From assembly GCF_003716875.1 (NCBI RefSeq), contig NZ_CP033078.1, forward strand, positions 124,001-188,000: DNA of 64,000 nucleotides. Direction: 5' to 3'. Both the position numbers and the translations under genes were made by a program. Of the stretch, positions 38,203 to 48,145 are shown piece after piece (position 1 is the first letter of the stretch; each line of letters starts with the position of its first letter). The DNA comes from Vibrio zhugei. GTDB lineage: Bacteria > Pseudomonadota > Gammaproteobacteria > Enterobacterales > Vibrionaceae. The notes below the pieces were generated by a model. It did not search any database. It was not told where the DNA came from and saw only the letters and a program-made list of their open reading frames with translations.

Positions 38203-39291
38203 CCCGATTTCAGATAATAAGTGCGACATTCATGGAAATATGTAGAAGAGGAAGCCAACTGCTGAAAGTGGTACGCTCTTCTCGCCAAAGAAACAAGCAG
38301 TACTACCATGAATTATCAACAGTTGACCGAAGGCAGAAGATACCAGATTTCTGCTCTTTTGGAACGGGGAATTTCGGTTCCTGAAATAGCTAAAACAGTT
38401 CAGTGCCACCGCTCGACGGTATACCGTGAGCTTAAACGCGGTCGGAAGGGAGAGCATTATTGCCCTAACGAAGCCCAGATGTCGTCTACCAAAAAGCGCA
38501 AAACAGCACGTAAATACCGAATACCAAAGGAACGTGTCGATTTTATCCGCCTTCTTTTAGAAACAGATTGGAGTCCAGAGCAGATTTCTAATGTATTAAC
38601 GAAAATTGGTGCATCTGTCAGTCATGAGTGGATCTATCGCTTTGTTGCTCAAGATAAACGCTTGGGCGGTAAGTTATATCGTCACTTGAGACAAGGTCAT
38701 AAGCGGTATCGCCGAGGTAAACAAGAGAAAGCTCCAGCGATAAAAAATGCCGTTTCGATTGATGATAGACCAAGCATCGTTGACAGTAAGGAGCGGTTTG
38801 GTGACTGGGAAATCGACACTGTGCTAGGTAAGCATGGTACAGGTGCAATGGTGACTATTTTAGAGCGTAAGACTCGATTTTACGTGGTAAAGAAAGTGCC
38901 ATCTAAGTCAGCGGATGATGTCACCAAAGCGACAATAGAGCTACTGAAGCCCTATAAGAAACATGTCCATACCATTACGGCAGATAACGGGCGAGAGTTT
39001 GCAGGTCATGAAACCATCGCAAAAGAATTAAAGGCTGATGTGTACTTTGCTCATCCGTACAGTTCTTGGGAGCGTGGTGCTAATGAGAATGCGAACGGTC
39101 TTTTAAGGCAATATGTGAAGAAAGGAACCGATCTAACGACAGTGACGGACATCGATATAGAGTTCGCTTTATCGCGGATAAATTACCGTCCGAGAAAGTG
39201 TTTAGGCTTCAAGCAGGCAGCCATTATATTTGAGGAGATGGCTTTAGCTTCTTGATATTGGAGAGTGTCGCACTTCGCAGTTGAATTCGGG
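38203..39291 (+). mobile_element. IS30-family insertion sequence, copy 3
   Basis: 1089-bp element in the same direction as copy 2, with TT (or TTT) on both flanks as expected for a short target duplication. It separates the second ops element from wza. Confidence 0.94.
38308..39255 (+). CDS. IS30-family transposase (copy 3)
   Basis: Intact 315-residue DDE transposase, arginine form of KKRKTARK (as copy 1) and asparagine form of GANENAN (as copy 2), so it is a third distinguishable allele. Same strand as the downstream wza operon. Confidence 0.95.
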   Translation: MNYQQLTEGRRYQISALLERGISVPEIAKTVQCHRSTVYRELKRGRKGEHYCPNEAQMSSTKKRKTARKYRIPKERVDFIRLLLETDWSPEQISNVLTKIGASVSHEWIYRFVAQDKRLGGKLYRHLRQGHKRYRRGKQEKAPAIKNAVSIDDRPSIVDSKERFGDWEIDTVLGKHGTGAMVTILERKTRFYVVKKVPSKSADDVTKATIELLKPYKKHVHTITADNGREFAGHETIAKELKADVYFAHPYSSWERGANENANGLLRQYVKKGTDLTTVTDIDIEFALSRINYRPRKCLGFKQAAIIFEEMALAS

Positions 39292-39319
39292 TTTTACCTC
39301 ATGTGCCGATACAAGAGTC

Positions 39320-39344
39320 AGCGTCAAATTGTAAATTTGACGCT
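39320..39344. repeat. 25-bp palindrome upstream of wza
   Basis: AGCGTCAAATT at 39320-39330 is followed by GTA and by its exact complement at 39334-39344. There is no following T run. It lies in the 210-base leader between IS copy 3 and wza and could be an operator or an RNA hairpin. Confidence 0.7.
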
Positions 39345-39501
39345 AAGATGTAGCAAACGTTTAGTTGGCAAAGAGAAATCTCTTGCCATGGTGATGAAAT
39401 TATCGATATCTTATCTCGACGCTCGTGGCGGGAGGTGTATGCCCCTTTGCTGACAGCTGAGCGGACGAAAGGACGTATTCTCTACTATTTAGGAAGTTGG
39501 T

Positions 39502-40566
39502 GTGTTAAACAAGGCAATCACTGTAATTTTAGCATCTTGCACGCTTGCAGGCTGTTCTATTCCCGGCTCTACGTTACCGACAAGCGATAAAAATATGGCT
39601 TGGGACGCAGACGATAGCGCCGATACTCTCTCTTCTCGTGTCAATGTGTATCCACTGACTCCTAATCTCATTAATGAGCTGAAATATCATCAGCTGGTCC
39701 CGACCACGCAACCCAATGCTGGGCTAGAGAAACAACTAGCGGACTACCAATACAAAATTGGCCCTGGTGACGTGCTCAACGTGACCATTTGGGATCACCC
39801 TGAGTTGACCATTCCTGCTGGTTCTTATCGAAGTTCTGAAGAAGCGGGGAACTGGGTACATTCTGACGGCACCATTTTTTATCCGTACATTGGTAAACTC
39901 AAAGTCACTGGGCTGACGGTCACGCAAGTCCGTACCCTGATTACTGAGCGTATTAAAAAGTACATTGAAGATCCGCAGGTTGATGTCAATATCGCCGCAT
40001 TCCGCTCACAAAAATCCTACGTGACGGGAGAAGTCAATAAACCCGGCCCGCAGCCTATCTCGAATATTCCGTTAACCTTACTGGATGCGATAAACCGCGC
40101 GGGTGGCATTACCAAAGATGCGGATTGGCGCAACGTTACACTGACCCACCAGGGTAAAGAAGAACGTTTATCCTTATATGCATTGGTGCAAAAAGGCGAT
40201 TTAACCCAAAACCGATTGTTGCACAAAGGCGACATTATCCATGTGCCGCGTAACGATGCACAGAAAGTGTTCATTATGGGCAGCGTGGATAAACCACAGG
40301 TGGTGAAAATTGACCGCACCGGTATGAGCTTGACTGAAGCACTGGCGAGCTCTGGTGGGATTAATGAAGCGCAAGCGGATGCCACAGGCGTGTTTGTGAT
40401 CCGCAGTACTGGGCTTGCGAATAAGCAGCATAAAGGCAGCCATGCCCCATTAGCGGATGTGTATCAGCTCAATATGCAAGATGCGACCGCCCTCGTGATG
40501 GGCACCGAGTTTGAATTGAAACCCTACGATGTGGTGTACGTGACCACCGCACCGGTAGCACGCTAG
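39502..40566 (+). CDS. wza: Polysaccharide export outer-membrane lipoprotein Wza
   Basis: Forms the outer-membrane channel for capsular polysaccharide. The 354-residue product has a lipoprotein signal peptide with the lipobox LAGC (cysteine near residue 18), then the poly-export domain ([20 protein letters not shown], near 85) and SLBB-type domains ([27 protein letters not shown]). The GTG start at 39502 follows AGGAAG. It is the first gene of wza-wzb-wzc. Confidence 0.95.
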   Translation: MLNKAITVILASCTLAGCSIPGSTLPTSDKNMAWDADDSADTLSSRVNVYPLTPNLINELKYHQLVPTTQPNAGLEKQLADYQYKIGPGDVLNVTIWDHPELTIPAGSYRSSEEAGNWVHSDGTIFYPYIGKLKVTGLTVTQVRTLITERIKKYIEDPQVDVNIAAFRSQKSYVTGEVNKPGPQPISNIPLTLLDAINRAGGITKDADWRNVTLTHQGKEERLSLYALVQKGDLTQNRLLHKGDIIHVPRNDAQKVFIMGSVDKPQVVKIDRTGMSLTEALASSGGINEAQADATGVFVIRSTGLANKQHKGSHAPLADVYQLNMQDATALVMGTEFELKPYDVVYVTTAPVAR

Positions 40567-40671
40567 AATCGTCTTATCAGCCAGTTGGTACCAACCATCA
40601 GTGGGTTCAATAACTTAACTGAAGGCATGTTGCGTTTAAAAAACTGGCCGTAACACAATAAGGATAGTACC

Positions 40672-41112
40672 GTGTTTGATAACATTCTTGTGGTTTGTGT
40701 TGGAAATATTTGTCGCTCTCCCATTGGGGAGCGCTATTTGCAAACCATACTCCCGCATAAAAATATAGCCTCAGCAGGCATAGCGTCCAAGCGCAGCGGC
40801 TTAGTCGGTAAACCGGCCGATACCATGGCTGTGCAAGTAGCCGAAGAGCATGGTGTGGATATTACCTCGCACCAATCGCAGCAGCTCACCTCAGAACTAT
40901 GTGCTCAATACGATTTAATCTTAGTGATGGAAAAAGGCCATTTAGCGGCGCTGTCTGAAATAGCGCCGGAAGCGCGCGGTAAAGCCATGTTATTTGGCCA
41001 GTGGATAGGCCAGAAAGATATCCCCGATCCATACCGTCAAAGCAAAGAAGCCTTTGACTATGCCTACCAATTGATTGTTCAAGCGGCTGATGCTTGGCGA
41101 GCCAAACTTTAA
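40672..41112 (+). CDS. wzb: Low-molecular-weight protein-tyrosine phosphatase Wzb
   Basis: Dephosphorylates the tyrosine kinase Wzc so that capsule polymerisation can cycle. The 146-residue protein has the CX5R catalytic loop CVGNICRS (residues about 9-16) and the late acid DPYRQSKEAF with the general-acid aspartate. It starts with GTG at 40672 after an AAGGA site. Located between wza and wzc as usual. Confidence 0.95.
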   Translation: MFDNILVVCVGNICRSPIGERYLQTILPHKNIASAGIASKRSGLVGKPADTMAVQVAEEHGVDITSHQSQQLTSELCAQYDLILVMEKGHLAALSEIAPEARGKAMLFGQWIGQKDIPDPYRQSKEAFDYAYQLIVQAADAWRAKL

Positions 41113-41128
41113 TACAACGATATAAATT

Positions 41129-43300
41129 ATGACTGATTTAAGATCAAAAGCCGTCAGCTCATCTGACAACGACGAAATAGATTTAGGACAATTGTTTGGC
41201 ACCTTATTGGATGGCAAATGGGTGATCGTTAGTATTACCTGTTTGTTTTTGCTAATAGGCGTGGCGTATGCGTTGCTGGCGACACCGATTTATCAATCGG
41301 ATGCGCTGATTCAAGTGGAACAAAAAAGTTCGGGCGGCTTCTCTTCTGTGGTCAGTGAAAACTTAGGCGATATGTTTTCTTCTGAATTAACTGCCGATAC
41401 CGAGATTGAACTCATCAAATCCCGTATGGTGTTAGGCGGCACGGTCGATAAGTTTAACTTAACCACCGTAGTTAAGCCGGAGTATATCCCTATTATTGGA
41501 AAAGGCTGGGCTCGTTTAACTGGCGATGAACAAAAAATCAAAGTGAGTCAATTTGATATTCCTGACAGTTATCAACGAGAGCCCCATCAATACCACATTA
41601 AAGTACTTAACCAACAAAAAGGTGCTTATGAGCTGGTAGATGAAGACGATAATGTGTTACTTAAAGGCAATGTAGGCGTAACCAGTACAGGGCACGGATT
41701 TACCCTGAAAATTAGTGATATTCAAGCCGATGATGGCTTTGAGTTTTCAATTTCGAAACGTAATCGGATTGACGCAGTCGAGTGGTTGAAATCTCATCTG
41801 GGTGCACAAGAAGAAGGAAAGAAAACAGGAATTATCCGTTTGAGCTTTTCCTCTGATAATCCAGCATTTTCTGAAGCTTTGCTTGATGATATTGCTCAAC
41901 GTTATTTTTTACAAAATGTGGAGCGTGATTCAGCGGAAGCGGAACAAAGTATTCACTTTTTAAAAGAAAAGTTACCACAACTGAAAGCCAAGCTGATTGA
42001 TTCAGAAAACAAGTTAAATAATTACCGTAAACAGCGTGAATCGGTTGATTTAACCATGGAAGCGGAATCAACCCTGAAAGTGATGGTCAACTTAGATGCC
42101 CAGCCCAACGAATTAACCTTTAAAGAAGCCGAGATCAGCCAAAAATACACCAAAGATCACCCGGCGTATAAAGCGCTAATGGATAAACGCCAAACCCTAT
42201 TAGGTGAAAAAGCCAAACTGAATAAAAAGATTGAAAACTTACCGGAAACGCAAAAACGCATTTTAAGCTTACAGCGTGATGTGAGGGTTAACCAACAGAT
42301 ATATGTGCAATTGCTGAATAAAATTGAAGAACTGAGTGTGGTAAAAGCTGGGACAGTTGGAAATGTACGTATTGTTGACCATGCGCAAGTTTTTCCTAAA
42401 CCTATTAAGCCGAAAAAGCCTTTAGTTGTGGTCATTGCGACAATTCTAGGTTTTTTGATGGGCATTGTTAGTCTTTTTGTAAAAAGAACTTTACATCAAG
42501 GGGTGGAAAATCCGGATGATATTGAAGAACTTGGTCTTTCAGTTTATGCCAGTATTCCTCGCTCTGAAATGCAATTGACATTGACAAATAAGTTAAATGG
42601 AAAAAGTCGCCGTTCCAGTAAAGAAATGTTACTACTCGCAGAATTAAATCCCGCCGATTTGGCAATTGAAGCTCTACGCAGCCTACGCACAAGTTTGCAC
42701 TTTGCCATGATGGAGGCAAAAAACAACATTCTGATGATTTCAGGAGCATCACCCAATATCGGTAAGTCGTTTGTATCTACAAATTTTGCCGCTGTATACT
42801 CTAAAACGGGTAAAAAAGTATTAATTATTGATGCTGATATGCGTAAAGGCTATTTACAAAGTGCGTTTGGTCTTAACTGGCAGCATGGTTTATCTGATTA
42901 TCTTAGTGGGAAGATGGCCATTGAAGAAGTGGTAAAATCTACGAGTATTGAGCACTTAGACGTCATTACTCGAGGACAAGTTCCACCGAATCCTTCTGAG
43001 CTTTTAATGCACAATCGACTAAAAGAACTGCTTATGTGGGCTTCAAACAAATACGATTTGGTTATTGTCGATACGCCTCCTGTATTGGCCGTGACTGATC
43101 CAAGTATTGTTGGTACTTTAGCAGGAACTACATTAATGGTCGCACGTTTTAGTCAAAATACAGTTAAAGAACTTGATGTCGCAAAAAATCGTTTTGAACA
43201 GTCTGGTATATATGTGAAAGGTATTATTTTTAATGCTGTAGAGAAAAAAGCTTCTAATTATTATGGATATTATAATTATAACTATAATTCTGATAAATAG
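41129..43300 (+). CDS. wzc: Polysaccharide co-polymerase tyrosine autokinase Wzc
   Basis: Inner-membrane regulator of capsule chain length and export. The 723-residue protein has membrane helices near 30-50 and 430-450 flanking a large periplasmic Wzz domain with coiled-coil (about 260-390). The cytoplasmic kinase domain follows: Walker A GASPNIGKSF near 540, Walker A' VLIIDADMRKGY near 564 and Walker B LVIVDTPP near 643. The last 14 residues hold six tyrosines, the autophosphorylation cluster that Wzb acts on. Full length for the family. Confidence 0.96.
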   Translation: MTDLRSKAVSSSDNDEIDLGQLFGTLLDGKWVIVSITCLFLLIGVAYALLATPIYQSDALIQVEQKSSGGFSSVVSENLGDMFSSELTADTEIELIKSRMVLGGTVDKFNLTTVVKPEYIPIIGKGWARLTGDEQKIKVSQFDIPDSYQREPHQYHIKVLNQQKGAYELVDEDDNVLLKGNVGVTSTGHGFTLKISDIQADDGFEFSISKRNRIDAVEWLKSHLGAQEEGKKTGIIRLSFSSDNPAFSEALLDDIAQRYFLQNVERDSAEAEQSIHFLKEKLPQLKAKLIDSENKLNNYRKQRESVDLTMEAESTLKVMVNLDAQPNELTFKEAEISQKYTKDHPAYKALMDKRQTLLGEKAKLNKKIENLPETQKRILSLQRDVRVNQQIYVQLLNKIEELSVVKAGTVGNVRIVDHAQVFPKPIKPKKPLVVVIATILGFLMGIVSLFVKRTLHQGVENPDDIEELGLSVYASIPRSEMQLTLTNKLNGKSRRSSKEMLLLAELNPADLAIEALRSLRTSLHFAMMEAKNNILMISGASPNIGKSFVSTNFAAVYSKTGKKVLIIDADMRKGYLQSAFGLNWQHGLSDYLSGKMAIEEVVKSTSIEHLDVITRGQVPPNPSELLMHNRLKELLMWASNKYDLVIVDTPPVLAVTDPSIVGTLAGTTLMVARFSQNTVKELDVAKNRFEQSGIYVKGIIFNAVEKKASNYYGYYNYNYNSDK

Positions 43301-43360
43301 AGAAGCTAGACTAATATATTCAGATATTTACTAACGGTAATTTGATATAGTACAAAAAAT

Positions 43361-44635
43361 ATGAAAAAAAAAATAAATCTCATACGAGAAAGTAAATTTA
43401 TAAAGAATATTCTTCTAGCGATTATGGGTACTGCTGGTGCTCAGGCTATTACCATGCTATTTTCACCAGTAATTACCCGACTCTATGGAGTAGAATCTTT
43501 TGGCTTACTCGGAACATTTACTGCGATACTAACCGTGTTAATTCCTATATCTGCATTATCTTATCCTATAGCTATCGTCTTATCTAAAGAAGATAATGAA
43601 GCTGAAAATATAGCAAAGATAAGTGTAATCATATCAATATTAATATCGATTTCAAGTGCGCTATTCATTATTGTATTTTCTGATTATATAGTAAGAAGTC
43701 TTAATATAGAATATCTTAGAGATTATTTAATAATAATACCTATAGCACTATTTTTTTCAGCTTTAAAACAGATTCTCGAACAATGGTTAATTAGAAATAA
43801 GCTATTTAGAATTACTGCTCAAGTTGCAGTTTATCAATCCTTATTTTTAAATATTGTAAAAACTTTTTTTGGATGGTTTTCTCCGTCAGGTTTTGTATTA
43901 ATTATTATTACATCTTTAGGCTACTTTACATATGCGACACTATTATTTATCGTAGGTGGAAATAATAGTAAACTTATAAAAAAAATAAGTTTAAATAAAA
44001 GCGAATTTAAGAGTGTTACTTATAAATATAAAGATTTTCCACTTTATAGAGCTCCACAACAATTTATAAATGCATTGTCACAAAGTTTACCAACATTAAT
44101 GCTTGCAAGTTTTTTTGGCTCGAAATCAGTTGGTTTTTATGCATTATCGAGAATGATAATGGGAATTCCCTCAATGTTAGGTAAATCTGTTGGAGATGTT
44201 TTTTATCCGCAGGTTACCGGTGCCATAAACCAAGGTAAAAATGTATCTAAACTCTTAATTCAAGCAACGAGTTCACTTTTTTTTATCGGTCTAATACCCT
44301 TCTCTATAGTTATTCTATTTGGTCCTTGGCTTTTCTCTTTTGTTTTTGGAGCTGATTGGATTATTGCTGGTGAATACTCTCAATGGCTATCTTTAGCAAT
44401 GTTCTTCTCTTTTATAAATAGGCCTGCTGTATCAACATTAGCTGCTCTAAGACTGCAAAAATTTTTTCTAGTATACGAAATAGTAAGTGCTATCGTGCGC
44501 TTTACGGCAATAAGCTTAGGGTTTTATCTATACAAAAGCGATATTTTTGCTGTTGCGGCATTTTCATGTTCTGGAGTAGTACTAAATATATTTCTCATAT
44601 TCTATACTATAACGAAATCTAAGGCTAAAACATGA
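43361..44635 (+). CDS. wzx: Polysaccharide flippase Wzx
   Basis: Moves lipid-linked repeat units across the inner membrane. The 424-residue protein has about twelve hydrophobic segments and the MATE-like opening NILLAIMGTAGAQAITMLFSPVITRLYGVESFGLLGTF. The base composition is markedly more AT-rich than wzc, marking the left edge of the serotype-specific block. It overlaps the next gene by four bases. Confidence 0.88.
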   Translation: MKKKINLIRESKFIKNILLAIMGTAGAQAITMLFSPVITRLYGVESFGLLGTFTAILTVLIPISALSYPIAIVLSKEDNEAENIAKISVIISILISISSALFIIVFSDYIVRSLNIEYLRDYLIIIPIALFFSALKQILEQWLIRNKLFRITAQVAVYQSLFLNIVKTFFGWFSPSGFVLIIITSLGYFTYATLLFIVGGNNSKLIKKISLNKSEFKSVTYKYKDFPLYRAPQQFINALSQSLPTLMLASFFGSKSVGFYALSRMIMGIPSMLGKSVGDVFYPQVTGAINQGKNVSKLLIQATSSLFFIGLIPFSIVILFGPWLFSFVFGADWIIAGEYSQWLSLAMFFSFINRPAVSTLAALRLQKFFLVYEIVSAIVRFTAISLGFYLYKSDIFAVAAFSCSGVVLNIFLIFYTITKSKAKT

Positions 44636-46388
44636 GTGATTTTATATTTTCATCAAGAAAAAAATCGTTTGGTGATTTAACATCTCTAATAGAGTCAATA
44701 TATTGCGAAAATCCCCCCATAATCGAAGAAATGCATGGAGACTGGGGATCACTTGCAATTAGTCATAATCAATATCTAGGTTTTAGACCTTATGAAACAG
44801 AGAAACATATAATAGTAGTTATTGGTGGGCCTGTGTTATGCTTCAGGAATAACGACTTTTTAGTTGGCCAAGATTCTAATATTGCGACGAAAGAGATTTA
44901 TCATCGTTGGCAAGTAGATGGGAGTATTGTGTGGGATGAAGATCTTAGTGGTCCTTTTGCAATCTTACTGATTGATAAAGAATTAGAGTTAGTTGAAGTT
45001 GTAACAGATTTAATGTCTTTCATTCCCACATATAGTTATGAATATGATAATCACTATAATCTGGGAACGCACGTTGATTGTGTTGCTGATTTATCTAATA
45101 AAAGTTCCGATCATGACGAAGTATCGTTAGCCGATTTTATTATTAATAGTGCAATAACATATCCGTATACACCCTTTGAAGGTATATATCAGCTGGAACC
45201 TGCTTCAGTAACTCATTTTGGTGAAACAAAATATACTGATTGTTATTGGGTTCCTGAAAAAACGAACAGGTATACGTCTATTAATGATGCGGCCAATGAT
45301 TTAAGTAAAGGCATATCTAGCTATGTAGAAAAAGTGACTGAAAATATGGATACTGTCGCACAATTTGTTAGTGGTGGTGAAGACTCTAGAGCTTTGAGTG
45401 GATTAATTCCTAAGCGTTTAAAAAAATCGGATATACATTTTTAAATGGGATGAATCGTGAAGGAAAAATCGCTCAAAAAGTAGCTAATATATATGATATA
45501 GATATGAATATTGGTTATAGAAAAGATACCCATTATTTAGATATAATAGATGAAGCTAGTAAACTAGTTGGCTCTGGAGAGCAATATTCTCACGCTCATA
45601 GTTTAGGCTTTGATCGTATATATAAACTTTCCAAACATACAGCTGTTTTTGGTGGCTACTTGGCAGATTCAATACTGAAAGCTCCGTATTCAATGAAAAT
45701 AAAAGGTATGAGTCGCTTTCCTTTTATTCCTGAAATTTTTATAAAGAATGAAAATAGGACCGATAAGATAGAAAAACACTATGTTTCTTCTTCAGTACTA
45801 GAAAAAGTAAATAATAGACGACTGTATCGGTTTGAAAAAATAAAAGAGCTACGAAATGAAAGTGCACATGAATGGTTTGTTCTTTTTCCTTCGACGATGC
45901 GGGTAGCAATTGGTAATTATCATAGTACAAGAAGATTATTTAGAAGCTATGAACCTTTCATGTCGAATGCAGTAATAAAAATCGGTGCATCTGTACCAAC
46001 AGAATGGAAATTGAATCGTCGTCTATTTAATCGAGCAATGAAACCATTTTTATTACCTAGCAAATGGTTAATACATGGAGATGGTCGATTGCCATATTTT
46101 TCTTGGGTAGTTAACTCATTTATTCAAATTCCTTTTTGGCTTTACCACAAAATAGGGAAAAAAGTTGGTATTATTAAAGGATATCAAGGTTCTTGGTGTA
46201 ATTGGCATGAAGTAGTTAATGGTATAGCATGGAGAGATTTAGTTAGAAAATATACTAATTCTGATATTGACCTTGACTTTATAAATAAAGATTTAGAACA
46301 ATTATTATTGAATAGTGATCTTACTTACTTTGAAAAGGTCAATTTGTTACAGGTGTTAGTTAATATTAATCAAGATAAAAATAAATAA
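44632..46388 (+). pseudogene. Asparagine synthase-like gene with a one-base frameshift
   Basis: Two frames join into one protein of about 580 residues. The first (44632-45444, 270 residues) is an amidotransferase-like N-terminal region ending with the ATP-pyrophosphatase loop SGGEDSRALSGL. It stops after DIHF. The second (from 45450) continues NREGKIAQKVANIY...YFNSW-type AANH sequence in a frame one base earlier. Adding one T to the five-T run at 45437-45441 reads IHFLNGMNREG straight through. The N-terminal cysteine of true Class II glutaminases is not evident after the initial Met, so the intact ancestor may have used ammonia or a carrier. Such genes in capsule loci amidate uronic acids. 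It may be a pseudogene, phase-variable or a sequencing error. Confidence 0.75.
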
Positions 46389-46776
46389 TATAAAATCTGG
46401 ATGTATAGTCAGTAAAACTAAATTCATCAATGATAATTTTATCATTGATGATATAGCTATATTTTTAACTAATATAATTAATGTTTCCTTGTCGAAGCAG
46501 AAGTAGTTATGATATAAATGATTAGAAAATAATTAAGTGTATATGTTATAATGTTTATATATTAAATCAGTTTTAGACGACATTCATTCTTAAAGGTATC
46601 ATTAAGTATTAATTTTTAGGGAGTTATAATTTTCCTTAATATAAACATCAGTTATTCGACGATTAAATTTGTAAATTATAATTACTTTATGTGAAGTTAT
46701 CAATAATTTTAATGTCTAATTATGAATGATAAAAATAATTATTTTATTTTATTTTATTTTATGAAAAACTAATATA

Positions 46777-46845
46777 GATATCAAGATATCAAGATATCAA
46801 GATATCAAGATATCAAGATATCAAGATATCAAGATATCAAGATAT
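46777..46845. repeat. Tandem 8-bp repeat, GATATCAA x 8.6
   Basis: Eight exact copies of GATATCAA run from 46777 to 46840, followed by a partial copy GATAT. Each copy contains the palindrome GATATC. The array ends 31 bases before the wzy start. Arrays of this kind change length by slippage, so it is a candidate phase-variation tract acting on the promoter rather than on coding sequence. Confidence 0.95.
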
Positions 46846-46848
46846 AAT
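46843..46848 (+). promoter_or_regulatory. Candidate -10 box of wzy abutting the repeat
   Basis: A perfect TATAAT overlaps the last partial repeat unit, 28 bases before the wzy ATG. Any -35 element 17 bases upstream would fall inside the repeat array, so its spacing would depend on repeat number. No consensus -35 is visible on this strand. Confidence 0.5.
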
Positions 46849-46876
46849 AGACAATACTGTATAAAAGTGTGTAAGA

Positions 46877-48145
46877 ATGATTAAAAAAAATAAACTAATA
46901 AACTACTATTTATATTTTTCAATATTTATCCCCCTTTTGCCATCTATAATGAATAATTCACAAGTTCATGTAAATATACTAGGTGTTTTACTCTTCTTTA
47001 CTGTTGTGCTAATTTATAGTAAAAATTTAACTTTATATAGGCAAAGAAATATATTAACCTATTTTTTTGTAAACCAAATTCTTATTTTACTTACTTATAT
47101 TTTTGGATATGAAGCGGCAGAGTCATTATCAGATTTGATGAGTTTGTTTAGACCTATAATGCTATTTATGTTTTTCTATTCGACAATGACGTTACTACGT
47201 TATAATGAGATAGAGAAAATATATAATATTATAAAAAGTTTAAAGTTTATTATAATAATTTGTTTTTTAACAAGTATTATTGAGATAGCTAAGCCACCAG
47301 TTATAACAGGTTTATTTGATTTTCTTTATAAAAACACAAATAAAGAAGATATAACCAATGTAGCTGTAACATTTTTCGGCTTACCATATTACTCAGCACT
47401 TTTTTACAACTTTTGTTTGATATTATTTCTAGTCGGAAAATCATCTTTTAAAAATACCTTTTCCAAGTCATTATATATATCATTATTATTACTTTGTATT
47501 GTGATGGCTCAATCAAAGACTGGAGTTGCATCAGCATTCTGCGTGATATTCATGTTTTGGTTTTTTCAGTTAAAAGCAAAGAATAAAGTATTTATCTTAA
47601 TTTCTTTATTATGCTGTATATCAATAATATATTCATATTTATTAGACTTTATTCTTTATTTAAATGAAAATTATTCGGGTAATTTAGTTCGAACGTTATA
47701 TGACCTTTTCTACGATACTAGTAATTCAAATACGTTACAGCTACGTATAGATCAAGTAATGATGACTCTAAATACCGTATTAAAAAACAACTATTTTGTT
47801 GGTGTGGGTTTAGGTAGAGGAGTCCTTTTAGAATCTTGGTTTGTTACTATTCTATACCGATATGGATTTATAGGTATATTATTTATAGGATTATGTTTTT
47901 TATATGTTTTATTTAACTCTTATAAATTATATATATATACAAAACGAAAACACTATAATGATTGTAATCTTTTATTGATCACACCATTATGGTTAATATC
48001 ATTGTTTTTCACACAGATTAGCTCATTATCTATTGAAGTTTCAAAGGGGGCACTAGTTAATACACTTGCTCTGTCTTTAGGCATATCAATATATTATTCT
48101 TTTAAGGAAAGAATAAATTTAGATTACGAAGAGAATACAACATGA
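46877..48145 (+). CDS. wzy: O-antigen/capsule polymerase Wzy-like protein
   Basis: A 422-residue protein with about eleven hydrophobic segments and a large loop, typical of Wzy. The stretch NNYFVGVGLGRGVLLESWFVTILYRYGFIGILF resembles the second periplasmic region of polymerases. Sequence is otherwise poorly conserved, as expected, so the call rests on topology and position between wzx and glycosyltransferases. The next gene overlaps by four bases. Expression may depend on the repeat tract just upstream. Confidence 0.8.
   Translation: MIKKNKLINYYLYFSIFIPLLPSIMNNSQVHVNILGVLLFFTVVLIYSKNLTLYRQRNILTYFFVNQILILLTYIFGYEAAESLSDLMSLFRPIMLFMFFYSTMTLLRYNEIEKIYNIIKSLKFIIIICFLTSIIEIAKPPVITGLFDFLYKNTNKEDITNVAVTFFGLPYYSALFYNFCLILFLVGKSSFKNTFSKSLYISLLLLCIVMAQSKTGVASAFCVIFMFWFFQLKAKNKVFILISLLCCISIIYSYLLDFILYLNENYSGNLVRTLYDLFYDTSNSNTLQLRIDQVMMTLNTVLKNNYFVGVGLGRGVLLESWFVTILYRYGFIGILFIGLCFLYVLFNSYKLYIYTKRKHYNDCNLLLITPLWLISLFFTQISSLSIEVSKGALVNTLALSLGISIYYSFKERINLDYEENTT

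Larger units (their letters stand above)
46389..46876 (+). other. AT-rich intergenic region before wzy
   Basis: 488 bases without a gene, strongly AT-rich. It contains four copies of ATTTT at 46741-46760, the 8-bp tandem repeat at 46777-46845 and a TATAAT that begins at the edge of the repeat. Confidence 0.7.

Noticed and set aside
36916..39192. Antisense frames of 75-89 residues inside each IS30 copy
   Set aside because: They are identical shadows in all copies of the transposase gene and have no family resemblance.
39265..39453. 62-residue frame starting inside IS copy 3
   Set aside because: It begins in the terminal repeat of the element, has no ribosome site and no recognisable family; most of it is the wza leader with its palindrome.
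44632..45444. Functional stand-alone glutamine amidotransferase
   Set aside because: The frame ends in the middle of the ATP-binding domain, directly before the remainder in another frame, and the expected N-terminal catalytic cysteine is not seen.
45437..45450. Programmed -1 frameshift joining the two asparagine-synthase-like frames
   Set aside because: The run reads CAT TTT TAA in the first frame, which is not a proper X XXY YYZ slippery heptamer, and no downstream pseudoknot is evident. A plain one-base deletion is simpler.
46777..46845. CRISPR-like array
   Set aside because: The units are 8 bases and directly contiguous with no spacers, and no cas genes are present.
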